A stretch of 64,000 bases of DNA from Plazaster borealis (Eukaryota > Echinodermata > Asteroidea > Forcipulatida > Labidiasteridae): contig CM037463.1 in NCBI GenBank assembly GCA_021014325.1, forward strand, positions 22,266,026 through 22,330,025. The letters run 5' to 3'. Of this stretch, positions 55,577 through 64,000 are shown piece after piece (the stretch's first letter is position 1; the number at the start of each line of letters is the position of its first letter). The notes below the pieces were generated by a model, which ran no database searches, was not told the DNA's origin, and saw only the letters and a program-made list of their open reading frames with translations. The position numbers and the translations under genes were made by a program.

Positions 55577-56639
55577 ACTTCGAAGGCTCACGACCTTTCA
55601 GAAGTGCGAAGATGATGGTGGGTTATTTTCAGGGGGGGGGTCGCATCAGCCATGGATCTAGGGTCAATATCTAGAGGGTGTGGTCAGTGATGGGTGGGGC
55701 AAGTTTGAGTGGGTCAAAGGACTGGTGACTCTGGAGGGGGCGCTGTTTCAACATTCCCGTTTCTTGTGTTATTTCATGACAGAGTTCAGTTGAAGAAAAA
55801 TAATATGAGGTTGTAAATTCAACACACTTCCCTCCCTCCACAACCCCTCCCATCCCGCAGCCCGTATGAGTTCCTGCCGGAAAATGATGGAAATGTTTCT
55901 GTGGGCTTGTCGTAAAGCCTGAATGAATTAAAACCTGAACCATTTCAAAAATGGGATTATATTTGGTGATACGGTTCCACGGTTTGTCGTTAGTTTGGAT
56001 AATTAAGTTAATGTTTAGTCAAAATCACCATTTGTTGTTAATGGCTATAAATAATAAATTACAGATTCAAAAGTTTTTGTAAGGAACTTGTTTTGCAAAA
56101 AGGTTGTATAGCGCCCTCTTTTGATAAACCCTAGTGATTTTAGATTGATACCCTGCTTAATTAATATTAGCTTGGTTGTGCTGTGGAGTACAGATACCAT
56201 CCAGATTTTCACGGTAGGCATAGTTTCAGTGTAAACGACTTGAGGTTTTACACTTACTACAGATCGTCACGCAGTTGGACCAAATAAACGCCAAAAAATT
56301 CAAAAATGGTAATTTGACAACATTCTTTACTTTCACAACTTATGTTTATAATGTTTCTGTACATTAATTTATTTGTTATGAAAACTTGTAGAAGATGGAT
56401 TCATATTAATTAATCATCGTCGTACGGCACTCATGAATTTTTCAATGTATGATTCAATTTTCCAAGATCGAAAAAGTTCTATCAAAATCATCACGGGAGT
56501 CAATTCCATTGGGCATGGCCGTTTCCCTTGTCAGTCAGTGTCAATTTATTTTTTTACAAATTTGTACAATGTATAATTCAGATCTAATTCTGATGCTGGA
56601 ACTCTATGATACTAGTGTCAGTGATTGCCATAGTCATAG

Positions 56640-57207
56640 TTAAAAGAAGGGGCAAGGTCAAACTCGGTTTTATTTGTGATGCACCCATTTTCCATAAATT
56701 ATTGGCAATGCCAATACTGCAATAGATTAGATAGAACAATAATTTTTTAATAGAGTTTAATAGAGTTTTCATGATTGAATGTGGGGGAAAAATTACAAGT
56801 CTCTAGTAGTCTAACATCATGTTAAAATAAAAATGGTGTATACAAAATTCCATTTTATTTGATACTTTTTCAGAGCAAAATTTGAAACATGACATGACGT
56901 CATCGGACATCATTCAAAACAAACAAAAACTGTACATTCCAAAGAGGAATTTGTGCACAAGTCAAAAGGTCAAATTCAACGCTGTTTTGATTGGATATCA
57001 ATCATCAAAATTCAGGAATGAACTAAACATTCTCTGTACAAAAATGTACAGACCTTTATATTTGAAACAAGGGTATCTTTCTACAACGTTTTAATCTGCT
57101 GAGGTTAGACTTAGAGACTTGTAATTTGTTTTTCCTATTTTCATAAGGACTCTATCTATTTTGACAATCACAAAAAGACTAAATTTGACCCGTATGCCCC
57201 TCTTTAA
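56640..57207. repeat. Family E foldback element, copy 2
   Basis: It begins TTAAAAGAAGGGGCAAGGTC and ends AAATTTGACC..GCCCCTCTTTAA. The inner blocks TTAGAGACTTGTAATTT and GACTCTATCTATT match copy 1. Confidence 0.72.
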
Positions 57208-57254
57208 ATGTGCTGCATTCCAATCTGAATCTATCTCTGACACTTCGTAGAGGA

Positions 57255-57440
57255 ACTGGGCAGCCAGATTGGCTCAGCTCAGTGGTTTCTTCCCTGCCTT
57301 TCACCTCTGTGGACCCCTGGTTCGACTACTGGACTGGGTTTTTAGTCCCTACCTGACTGTGCTTTGCTTCTGCTTGCTTCTGCTTGATAGTGATACTGTG
57401 CAAACACCACCAGTTGGCTGGTTATCACGCACAGGGTGAT
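57255..57440 (+). repeat. tRNA-like SINE
   Basis: GACCCCTGGTTCGACTACTGG is a degenerate B-box region, followed by TTTTTAGTCCCTACCTGACTG as in the SINE at 59614. Confidence 0.55.
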
Positions 57441-57779
57441 GGGTGTGGTGGGTTTTCCCTCTAAAACTGAAATTTCTTCAAATGTTGTCTTCTTTAAAAG
57501 TTGGTGTAATGTTTCCGTTAGAATGCTTTGCCAGCTATATAATTTAGATTCAGATACCCAATTACTGTCAACTGGACATTTCAAATGGAGGCAATGACAA
57601 GGGGCGTGGAGGGCATTATTAACTCCAGTGCCTCTTTAGTGAAGTATCAGGACTAGATTCAGATTGGACTGCAACAGGTTATAATATAAATAAGTCTCAT
57701 CACTCAAAATAACACTGTATGTCATGAAGAACGCTTTGACATGCCTGGAGTGTAAAGTGTAGTTCAAAATTGTGTATTG

Positions 57780-58154
57780 TTAAAGGAACATTACAGAATT
57801 AGTTTTTGCTAACAAAACAGTTGCTGGCAGTGTAAGCACTTTATATAATCCACCATATACATAAACTGACAAACCTGTAGAAGTTTGAGATCGATCGGCC
57901 ATCTGGGTCACGAGAAAATAGTGAAAAACCGATTACACATTTGCATGTGTTATACAATGCATGAATAAAATGCTCATGAGCAATAAACTCCAATCGGAAA
58001 ATAGTTTTATTTATTTCTCATCAAATATGGCATTTCAGCCAGAAATATTTCTAGGGATGTTTTCTACTATCATCATCATTAGACTGTGTAAGTTATATGT
58101 AAATCTGTGATCTTAAAGAAAATTTTAATTACCAGTTCTGTAACAATCCTTTAA
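57780..58154. repeat. Family D foldback element
   Basis: It begins TTAAAGGAACATTACAGAAT and ends CCAGTTCTGTAACAATCCTTTAA less one base, with matching arms and TTAA ends. Confidence 0.78.
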
Positions 58155-58596
58155 ACACTTCAACTATTTTGTCCAGTCTCAAATCCTTGTCTTAAAACCA
58201 CAAAACCACCTAGCATGCCCCGGTACATGGCCAAAAATAAAATAAAATAATAAAATAAAATGTCCTTGTTCAACCCCAAATTATAAAATCAATTCCCAGT
58301 CAGTTTCCCTTGTGGTTTATAACTTGATAATTGGAATTAAAAAGTCGCATCTCCTTAAGGTGATCCCCTGGCTGCCGCTTCCCAGCTTGTATCGTAAACT
58401 TGGGTTTGACTCCTGGCTACATGGCAGTTAACGGTTGTATGGCTTCTGACTGGCACCCCAAACAAAGATATTGATAAAACATATTTCCAACATAGGGCTA
58501 GATATCTCAGCGCCGGCACGTTAATCCGAAGGTTGTTGGTTAAACACAATCTGTTTTAAATCAATCAATTTTAACTTAGTTATTCCTATTTTTCAG

Positions 58597-58724
58597 GCGA
58601 GTGCGTTGGGAGTAAGCGACCACCATCAGGAGTCACTGGTGAACTACATGAGGTTCAATCGCTACAAACGCAACCAGAATCTACGTGGTGTTGAAGGTTG
58701 CTTTCAGGATCTCAAAGACAGCAG
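58597..58724 (+). CDS. LZTFL1: LZTFL1 exon 2
   Basis: Acceptor atttttcag, donor gtaacc. It reads ASALGVSDHHQESLVNYMRF, then NRYKRNQNLRGVEGCFQDLK and DS, ending in phase 2. It lines up with the human protein from residue 2, so the missing first exon supplies little more than Met. Confidence 0.92.
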
Positions 58725-61700
58725 GTAACCCAGCTGTTATGGGGAATTTAAGGACCTTGAACTAGCAGTGATCAGCTTGGCCCAATTTCATAGCTCTGCT
58801 TACTTGTGATCTGCTTACTCCGCGCTTGTGATCACCATTCTTCACTCACAGGGCAAGAGCTGAATTTCTGCACTAGCTGTGTAGGCAAAGAATGCCTATG
58901 TTAACTTTATGGAATGTTGGCTGGTAACCTGATCTGCTAAAAATTCCCTGCTAACCTGAGAAACATGCTTGACGTAAGCGCGGAATTCCCTGCTTCCATA
59001 AGCGCCGATTCTTTGCTAACGTTAAGTAGAGCCATGAAATTGGGCCTTGATGTCATCATTGGTGTTCAGTGTTCTCCACAGACTTTTTTCTTGGGAGGGC
59101 GGCATGACGTAATCAAAATGGCGCCCGTCGATATGACGTCATCAAAATTTGTTATACATTTTGCCTTGTGCGCCGCGCCAAAAACATCAAAGGGATGATA
59201 TGCCGCATAGTGTGAGGTTTTAGAAAGCTGGTGATCGGATAGCCCAATTTTCAAAACGAAGAAAAAAAAAAAATCGATCTTATCCCCTAAATTCTGCCCT
59301 TAATAATACTTTTTCCTTTCAATGTAGCAAATGATCTTAGTGGGTCGTTGTCTCGTGATTTGTCTTCTTGTACTTCTACCTTTTCATGACCAAACATTGT
59401 TACTAAATGATGTTTTGTAAAGTAGGGTGCCACATTCAAAACGTGGCTTCCAAAATACACCCATCAGGGCTTGACATTTACACTAGACCGCAGGCCAGAG
59501 GCCAGTGATTATAGCATTGGGCCAGTAAAGTCATGACTGGACAAGTCTGGCGGTCTTGTGTTTTTGTTCAAACGTTGAACGTTTGACTCGAGGGTGCACT
59601 AAACTAAGTTGGGTGGTCGGGTTGGCATAGTGGTATCTTTCCTTGCCTTCCACCTTTTGGACCCCCGGTTCGAATCCTGCTGGGGGGGGGCACTATGTGG
59701 AATTGGTTTTCAGTCCCAATCTGATTGTGTGTTTTTTTCCCTGGAATAATTCTCTGGGGTTTTCCCTCCCACATTTAAAACCAAAACTTTCTTCTCTCCA
59801 TGTGGTTCTTGGCTAGTACAGTGATTAAGTTCGCTTTTCTTAGAGTCCTTGGCTTCACAACCAGAAGAAAATAAATGAAATGAAATGACGTGAAATTCCT
59901 AATCAGGGTCCTCCCCAAGCTTTTTCAAAACTGGGGTGCATTCTGGGCCAAAATTTTGGGATGTTTGGCCGAAGTGCACTGAATTGAAACAAGGTCTTCA
60001 GAATGTTTTCTACTTTGTGTTTTTCTTGGTTTTCAAGGCCCTACTGTGCAATCTGGAGCATTCTATGGTGTTCTCGAATTAAAAAAAAAAGAAAAAAAGA
60101 AAAAAAAGTTTTCTCCTCTTGCGAATCTGCAGAAATTTGCGCGTATTGGTATGCAAATCGTGTGTATCGGCCCAATACGCTAGCTTGTGCATAGGGAGAA
60201 ATGAAATGAAATGAGATGAAAGTCCTTCAATCAATGTTATATTAAATCTCTCAGGTTGACAGAGGACACTTTTACTGCAGACGAAGTGGTTGAGATGCTA
60301 GATGGTCTGGAGGCCGTGGTTCGAGGCGAGGTGGAGTCGGAACTCATCAACACCGCCCACACCAACGTCTTGCTGCTTCGTCAGCTGTTCCAGCAGGCGG
60401 AGAAATGGCATCTGAAGCTGTTGGCTGATATATCCGAACTGGAAAATCGGTATGCAGGAATATGAGAGTTATCTAAGGGGCCATTCAGAATAGTCAATGT
60501 TAAAAAAAAAATAATCAAAATTGTTTTGACCCACCAACCCACCCCAAATTTTGACTTTTAAATATTGAGTGGCTTCATAATATAATGAAATTGACGATCT
60601 TGGCCAGCTGGGTATTTTTTCTTCTTCTTTTTCATTTGTATATTTGTAATTTGTTTTAAAAAAACCTGAATTTTGATTTTCAGATTTTTTTTTACCCATC
60701 CACCCACAATTTTGAGAAAACAAAATCTGAATGGCCCCTAAATGAAAGAGCTGCCAACTCTCCCTGATTCTGCAGAAAATTCCTTGAAAATGAACTAATC
60801 TTCCATGTTCTGATGAACAAATATGGAAATCTCCCTGATTGTGGAAATTTTTTGCCCATTTTGTTTGAATGTAATTCTAAATATCTCCCTGATTGTGGTA
60901 CACAAATCTTCCTGACTGCAAGATGCAAATGTTGGCAGCTCTGAAATGGATGTATCAAAAAAATATTTAAAAAACGAAAGTGTCAAAGTGGCCGGATTGG
61001 ATTTTACGGATCATCAAAAAGTTGCCTATCCCAGGAGCAGGCAGAATTCTTATCAAGGATCCATTTGGTTCGTGAAGAGATACCTCTGACAGGCTCTTCT
61101 TCTTGATCCTGTACCCAACGACTACAAGATTGTTTTCATCCACTGCAAGACATATCAGCTTGTTGTTTGCCCCCTACCCCCTACCCCCTAATAAATACCA
61201 TACCCTTATAATGAGCATGTCAATTTTAATACCAGCACAAATTTTCCGATTAAAAGAGTTGTGTCATAGATGGAAGCAGAATGTGAGTTTTTAACATCTG
61301 TTTTCTTTTTTTTTTCCCCAGGGAACTGATAGAAATGATTGCAGACTTTGAAGAGAGTCAGTTTTCAGGAAAATCAGTGAGTGTCGTTCTTTTAATTCTT
61401 AATTTCGCTGATTGTAAGTTCACAAAGCAGGCCTGGAAATACACGGAGGCCATTGCCTCTGTTGTCTTGTTCTTGGCCTTGGTGCCCCTTCAAAAGTGTC
61501 CCATAGACTTTAAAGATTTCCCACTAGATGTGTGCCCAAAATGAAAATGGCCTAGCGCCCTCTCAAAGATGAAATTCCAGGCCTGCAAGTACATAATAGT
61601 ATTAATAATAATTGGATTTATTGAGCGCCTCAAGCTGAACCAACCCTAAGGCGCTTTACAACATTACAAATTTCTTAAAGAGTAAATCAAGACTAAATTT

Positions 61701-64000
61701 GTTAAAGACCTACTTGAAAGAAAACGGCAACAAGTGATCTTTGCTAAAATTCATTTAAAATGTTTTCAATCAATAAGGAAGTTGAGTTCAAATGAGATAA
61801 AACAGATTTCAATTGTGTAAAAAACAATTGTTTTGAATACTCTTCTCCGGTGCTTTTCGGACAGATTAGCCAAAAGCTCTCTTACGTCATCACTCGTGTT
61901 ACGTCATATGTGGGAGCTCCGTTTTGTATAGCCGCTTTGTTGCAGCATGGAGGTATAACAAAGCAACCTCCCAAATATGACGTCGAAGTATTGTCATTTT
62001 GACGCACGCCGTCAACGGCAGAAGTGTTTCTAGTTTTTCAAAACCTTAAGGTTGGGCCCTAATTTTTTTGATCGATAATTCCGAAAAATTAAAACATTTA
62101 AATGATAAACAACTACATTATAAACAAGTTTGAATAGCATTCCCATTTTAAAACAAATTCGCTCAAGTAGCTGTTTAAAAAGACATGTACAGTGTAGCCC
62201 TATATAGAAAAATAGCTGCATGGTACATACAGTAAAGATTTTTTTAAAAGATCCAAAATACAATACCAGTGGTTGTTACAAAAATAACCTATACAAAATA
62301 ACCTTTTTAGCTTGGAACAATACAAATACAAAATTACTAAAACAACAAAGCGAGACATTAGTGATAAATACAATCCCCATTGTGGCTAAAAACAAATTTG
62401 TAAAATGTAAAAATAAGACAAATTGGGCAATACAATTAAGAGAGGATCAGGTGTGTTTTCAAAGCCCTCTTGGAGTCAAAGATAGTTTCTGAAAGTCAAA
62501 TTTGTTCAGGAAGATTGTTCCTAGCCTTTGGTGCTGCAATTCAAAGAGATCTATCTCCATAAGCTGGATGATGGCACACGGGAGGCAAAAGTAAATAATA
62601 ATAATAATAATAATAATAATAGTGGCTTCTTATATAGCGCTCATACCCGTCACTCGGTGATGCTCAAGGCGCTTGAACGTTCAGTATTTTCCTGCAATGT
62701 ATTGTGGAGCTACGTTTTTGAAGTATGAGACTAATTCCTTTACATAGCACCATGTAATGGTTTACAAGGTACTGTGGTGCAATATGCAGCCAATCAAACC
62801 AGGAACACCGGGGCGAACACCTTCTCTTTTCGATGAGTGCTCTGGGTTTTTTTACGTGCATTACACAACACACGGGACCAACAGCTTTACGTCCCATCCG
62901 AAGGACGCAGCAATAATGGTTAAGTGTCTTGCTTAAGGACACAAGTGTCACGACCGGGACTCGAACCCACACTCTGCTGAACAGAAACACCAGAGCTTGA
63001 GCCCCGGTGCTCTTATCGGCTCGACCATGACATGTATTGTGCAGTGGTGTCATTAAAAACCAAAGGTTGACATGAGTTCCAGACAAGTAGGCAAACTTGA
63101 AAATAATATTGCATTTCCTAAACTTTTCCAACTTACAACAGCTAAATAATCTAAAAGAAAATAGGAATAAATTCATTTGGAAAACATGTGGAGGCAAAAG
63201 AGGCATTTGCCTTGCATGCCCCTGGTCAATATTCCAGGATAAATTTACTGTGCCCTTTATAAATGAAACATTCACGTAAATTACACGTCCCAGGGGCCGA
63301 TTTCACAAAGAGATAAGACTAGTCTTATCTGAAGTTAGGACCAGTAACTGGTCTTAACTTAAGACTAGTCATATCCCTTAGCATTGCCTAGGACTAGTCC
63401 TAAGTTAGGAAGAGTTTTGTGAAATCGACCCCTGTTCACATAATCGTACCTGTAACGCGCAACTGTAAAAACTACATGGAATTATTTTGAAAAAAATATC
63501 ATCTGATCTGTGTATATTACTTAAATTTGCTTAATAAAGAGCTTTTACAGTTAGCAGCAGCATAATTATGGAATAGTCTTACTGACAACATAAAACAAGT
63601 AGAAAAAGTGAATTCATTTAAGACAATGCTAAAAACACTTTTTTTTTGCAATAGCCTTCAGTATTTCTTACTTGTGTCAACTAAATTTTCCTTCATGTAC
63701 TTACTTGTCTCTATTTTTCTTACTATAACTTCTCTATTTTCATCTTAAAGCACATAGAGACTTCTCTGTGAATGTGATATGCGCTATACAAGAATGGTTC
63801 ATTGTTATTATTATTAAAACAAAATTAAACGAATTTTGGGAAAAATAAATTGGGCTGAACAAAATATATTTTGTTTCCTGCAACATTCAGGTAGGAAGGA
63901 AAATATATTTTAGGAACAAAATGTTTATGTGCACATCGGGAAATACATTGAAGTAAAGGGATTCTTAGGTTGTTTTGCAATCAGATTTGATAACATATTT
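58597..64000 (+). CDS. LZTFL1: Leucine zipper transcription factor-like 1, 5' half (3 exons seen)
   Basis: LZTFL1 is a cytosolic coiled-coil protein that binds the BBSome and controls its entry into cilia. Exons: 58597-58724, 60255-60449, 61322-61376, about 126 residues with matching phases (2, 2, 0). Against my recollection of the human protein, the matches are strong: DHHQE..VNYMRF, GCFQDLKDSRL, EDTFTADEV, VESELINTAHTNVLLLRQLF, AEKWHLKLLADISELENREL. The first coding exon (probably Met alone) is not identified, and the coiled-coil and C-terminal exons lie beyond the window, so the end given is only the window edge. Confidence 0.93.
58779..59046. repeat. Family I foldback element
   Basis: It begins GGCCCAATTTCATAGCTCTG and ends TAGAGCCATGAAATTGGGCC, with repeated CTGCTTA/TAAGCGC blocks inside. 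In LZTFL1 intron 2. Confidence 0.82.
59067..59320. repeat. Single end of the CAGTGTT transposon
   Basis: CAGTGTTCTCCACAGACTTT, GGGAGGGCGGCATGACGTAA and AAAATGGCGCCCGTCGATAT repeat the right part of 49234-50380 in reverse. One TGACGTCA lies at 59134-59141. Confidence 0.8.
59614..59890 (+). repeat. tRNA-like SINE, full length
   Basis: GGTCGGGTTGGCATAGTGGT (A-box-like) and CCCCGGTTCGAATCCTGC (B-box-like), then a body ending TTCACAACCAGAAGAAAATA and AAATGAAATG repeats. Confidence 0.75.
60255..60449 (+). CDS. LZTFL1: LZTFL1 exon 3
   Basis: Acceptor atctctcag, donor gtatgc. It reads LTEDTFTADEVVEMLDGLEA, VVRGEVESELINTAHTNVLL and LRQLFQQAEKWHLKLLADIS, ending ELEN. Phase 2 on both sides. It is the most conserved part seen. 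Confidence 0.95.
60475..60740. repeat. MITE with AGGGGCCATTCAGA ends
   Basis: It begins AAGGGGCCATTCAGAATAG and ends AATCTGAATGGCCCCT. T-rich and A-rich inner arms also pair. It lies 25 bases after exon 3 and directly before the family J element. Confidence 0.78.
60747..60942. repeat. Family J foldback element, copy 2
   Basis: It begins AGAGCTGCCAAC and ends GTTGGCAGCTCT, with three ATCTCCCTGATTGTGG-type repeats inside. Confidence 0.82.
61322..61376 (+). CDS. LZTFL1: LZTFL1 exon 4
   Basis: Acceptor ttttcccccag-like (T-rich), donor gtgagt. It reads ELIEMIADFEESQFSGKS, matching the human ENRELLEQVAEFEKAE region, and ends in phase 0. Confidence 0.82.
61595..61760 (-). repeat. SINE/LINE 3'-end-like repeat
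   Basis: TATTAATAATAATTGGATTT, TATTGAGCGCCTCAAGC and AAGGCGCTTTACAACATTAC, the reverse of a LINE-type tail. Confidence 0.55.
62595..63037 (-). repeat. tRNA-derived SINE (Leu-type head), full length
   Basis: The minus-strand head has GAGCCGATAAGAGCACCGGG and GGGTTCGAGTCCCGGTCGTG; the tail is GCGCTATATAAGAAGCCACT followed by (TTATTA) repeats at 62597-62620. It matches 42093-42457. Confidence 0.87.
63180..63290. repeat. Dispersed repeat fragment shared with 18095-18300
   Basis: GGAGGCAAAAGAGGCA..TGCC and CATGCCCCTGGTC resemble the complement of TCAAGGCAATGATCAGGGAC and TTGCCTCC near 18195-18230. Confidence 0.4.
63293..63432. repeat. Family H MITE (Harbinger-like ends), copy 2
   Basis: It begins GGGGCCGATTTCACAAAG and ends TTTTGTGAAATCGACCCC. 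Inside are six GGACTAGTC/TAAGACTAG-type repeats. Confidence 0.85.
63552..63818 (+). pseudogene. 3' end of a LINE (reverse transcriptase C-terminus relic)
   Basis: One frame reads LWNSLTDNIKQVEKVNSFKT and then MLKTLFF, matching the LWNSLP..I....S...FK..LKT.LF motif that ends CR1/L2/Jockey-type LINE proteins. A stop lies just before it. The tail ATATGCGCTATACAAGAATG ends in TTATTATTATT. Confidence 0.65.

Larger units (their letters stand above)
54718..58596. promoter_or_regulatory. Region between the EIF4B and LZTFL1 coding starts
   Basis: The two genes point away from each other. The LZTFL1 first exon is probably in this stretch but cannot be fixed: its coding part may be only ATG, and several ATG|GT sites exist (for example 55613-55619 and 56304-56308). 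Both promoters are likely near 54720-54800, but no core element is assigned. Family G, E and D elements and a SINE fill most of it. Confidence 0.4.
61377..64000 (+). other. LZTFL1: LZTFL1 intron 4 (incomplete)
   Basis: No further LZTFL1 exon was found. It contains SINE, LINE and MITE remains and otherwise AT-rich sequence. Confidence 0.6.

Overview
This is metazoan nuclear DNA, most likely from an echinoderm such as a sea star. Evidence: deuterostome-type genes split by GT-AG introns, many tRNA-derived SINEs and foldback (MITE-like) elements, and TTAGGG-like repeats. No rRNA, true tRNA, CRISPR or bacterial feature was seen. The species assignment is inference.

Layout. (1) 1-9786, + strand: the 3' part of a CED-1/Draper/MEGF10-type engulfment receptor: end of an EMI/NIM module, EGF-like repeats, one transmembrane helix, and a tail with NPxY and YxxL/I motifs. 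Its 5' exons lie left of the window. (2) 13718-22848, + strand: a complete four-exon gene for a 531-residue glutamine-rich bZIP factor of the PAR/CES-2 type. (3) 22849-37219: about 14 kb without a host gene, holding many foldback elements and a 3.9 kb PIF/Harbinger-like transposon (30191-34090) with three exons of a Myb-like accessory protein. (4) 37220-54717, - strand: a complete 15-exon EIF4B gene (about 774 residues), with one single-base frameshift in exon 7 that is probably an assembly or allele defect. (5) 58597-64000 and beyond, + strand: the 5' half of LZTFL1, the BBSome regulator, head-to-head with EIF4B.

The exons of each gene agree in phase, which is the main support for the models. 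The genes belong to separate cell systems (engulfment, transcription, translation initiation, cilium trafficking) and do not form a unit beyond the probable shared EIF4B/LZTFL1 promoter region.

Most of the window is mobile-element sequence. The most striking pattern is a set of at least five foldback families that all begin TTAAAG/TTAAAGG and end in the complement, suggesting one TTAA-targeting transposition system. Other notable items are a foldback carrying telomere-like repeats, a recurring short palindrome of the CCATGGAGGTAGAA type, and several intronic minisatellites.
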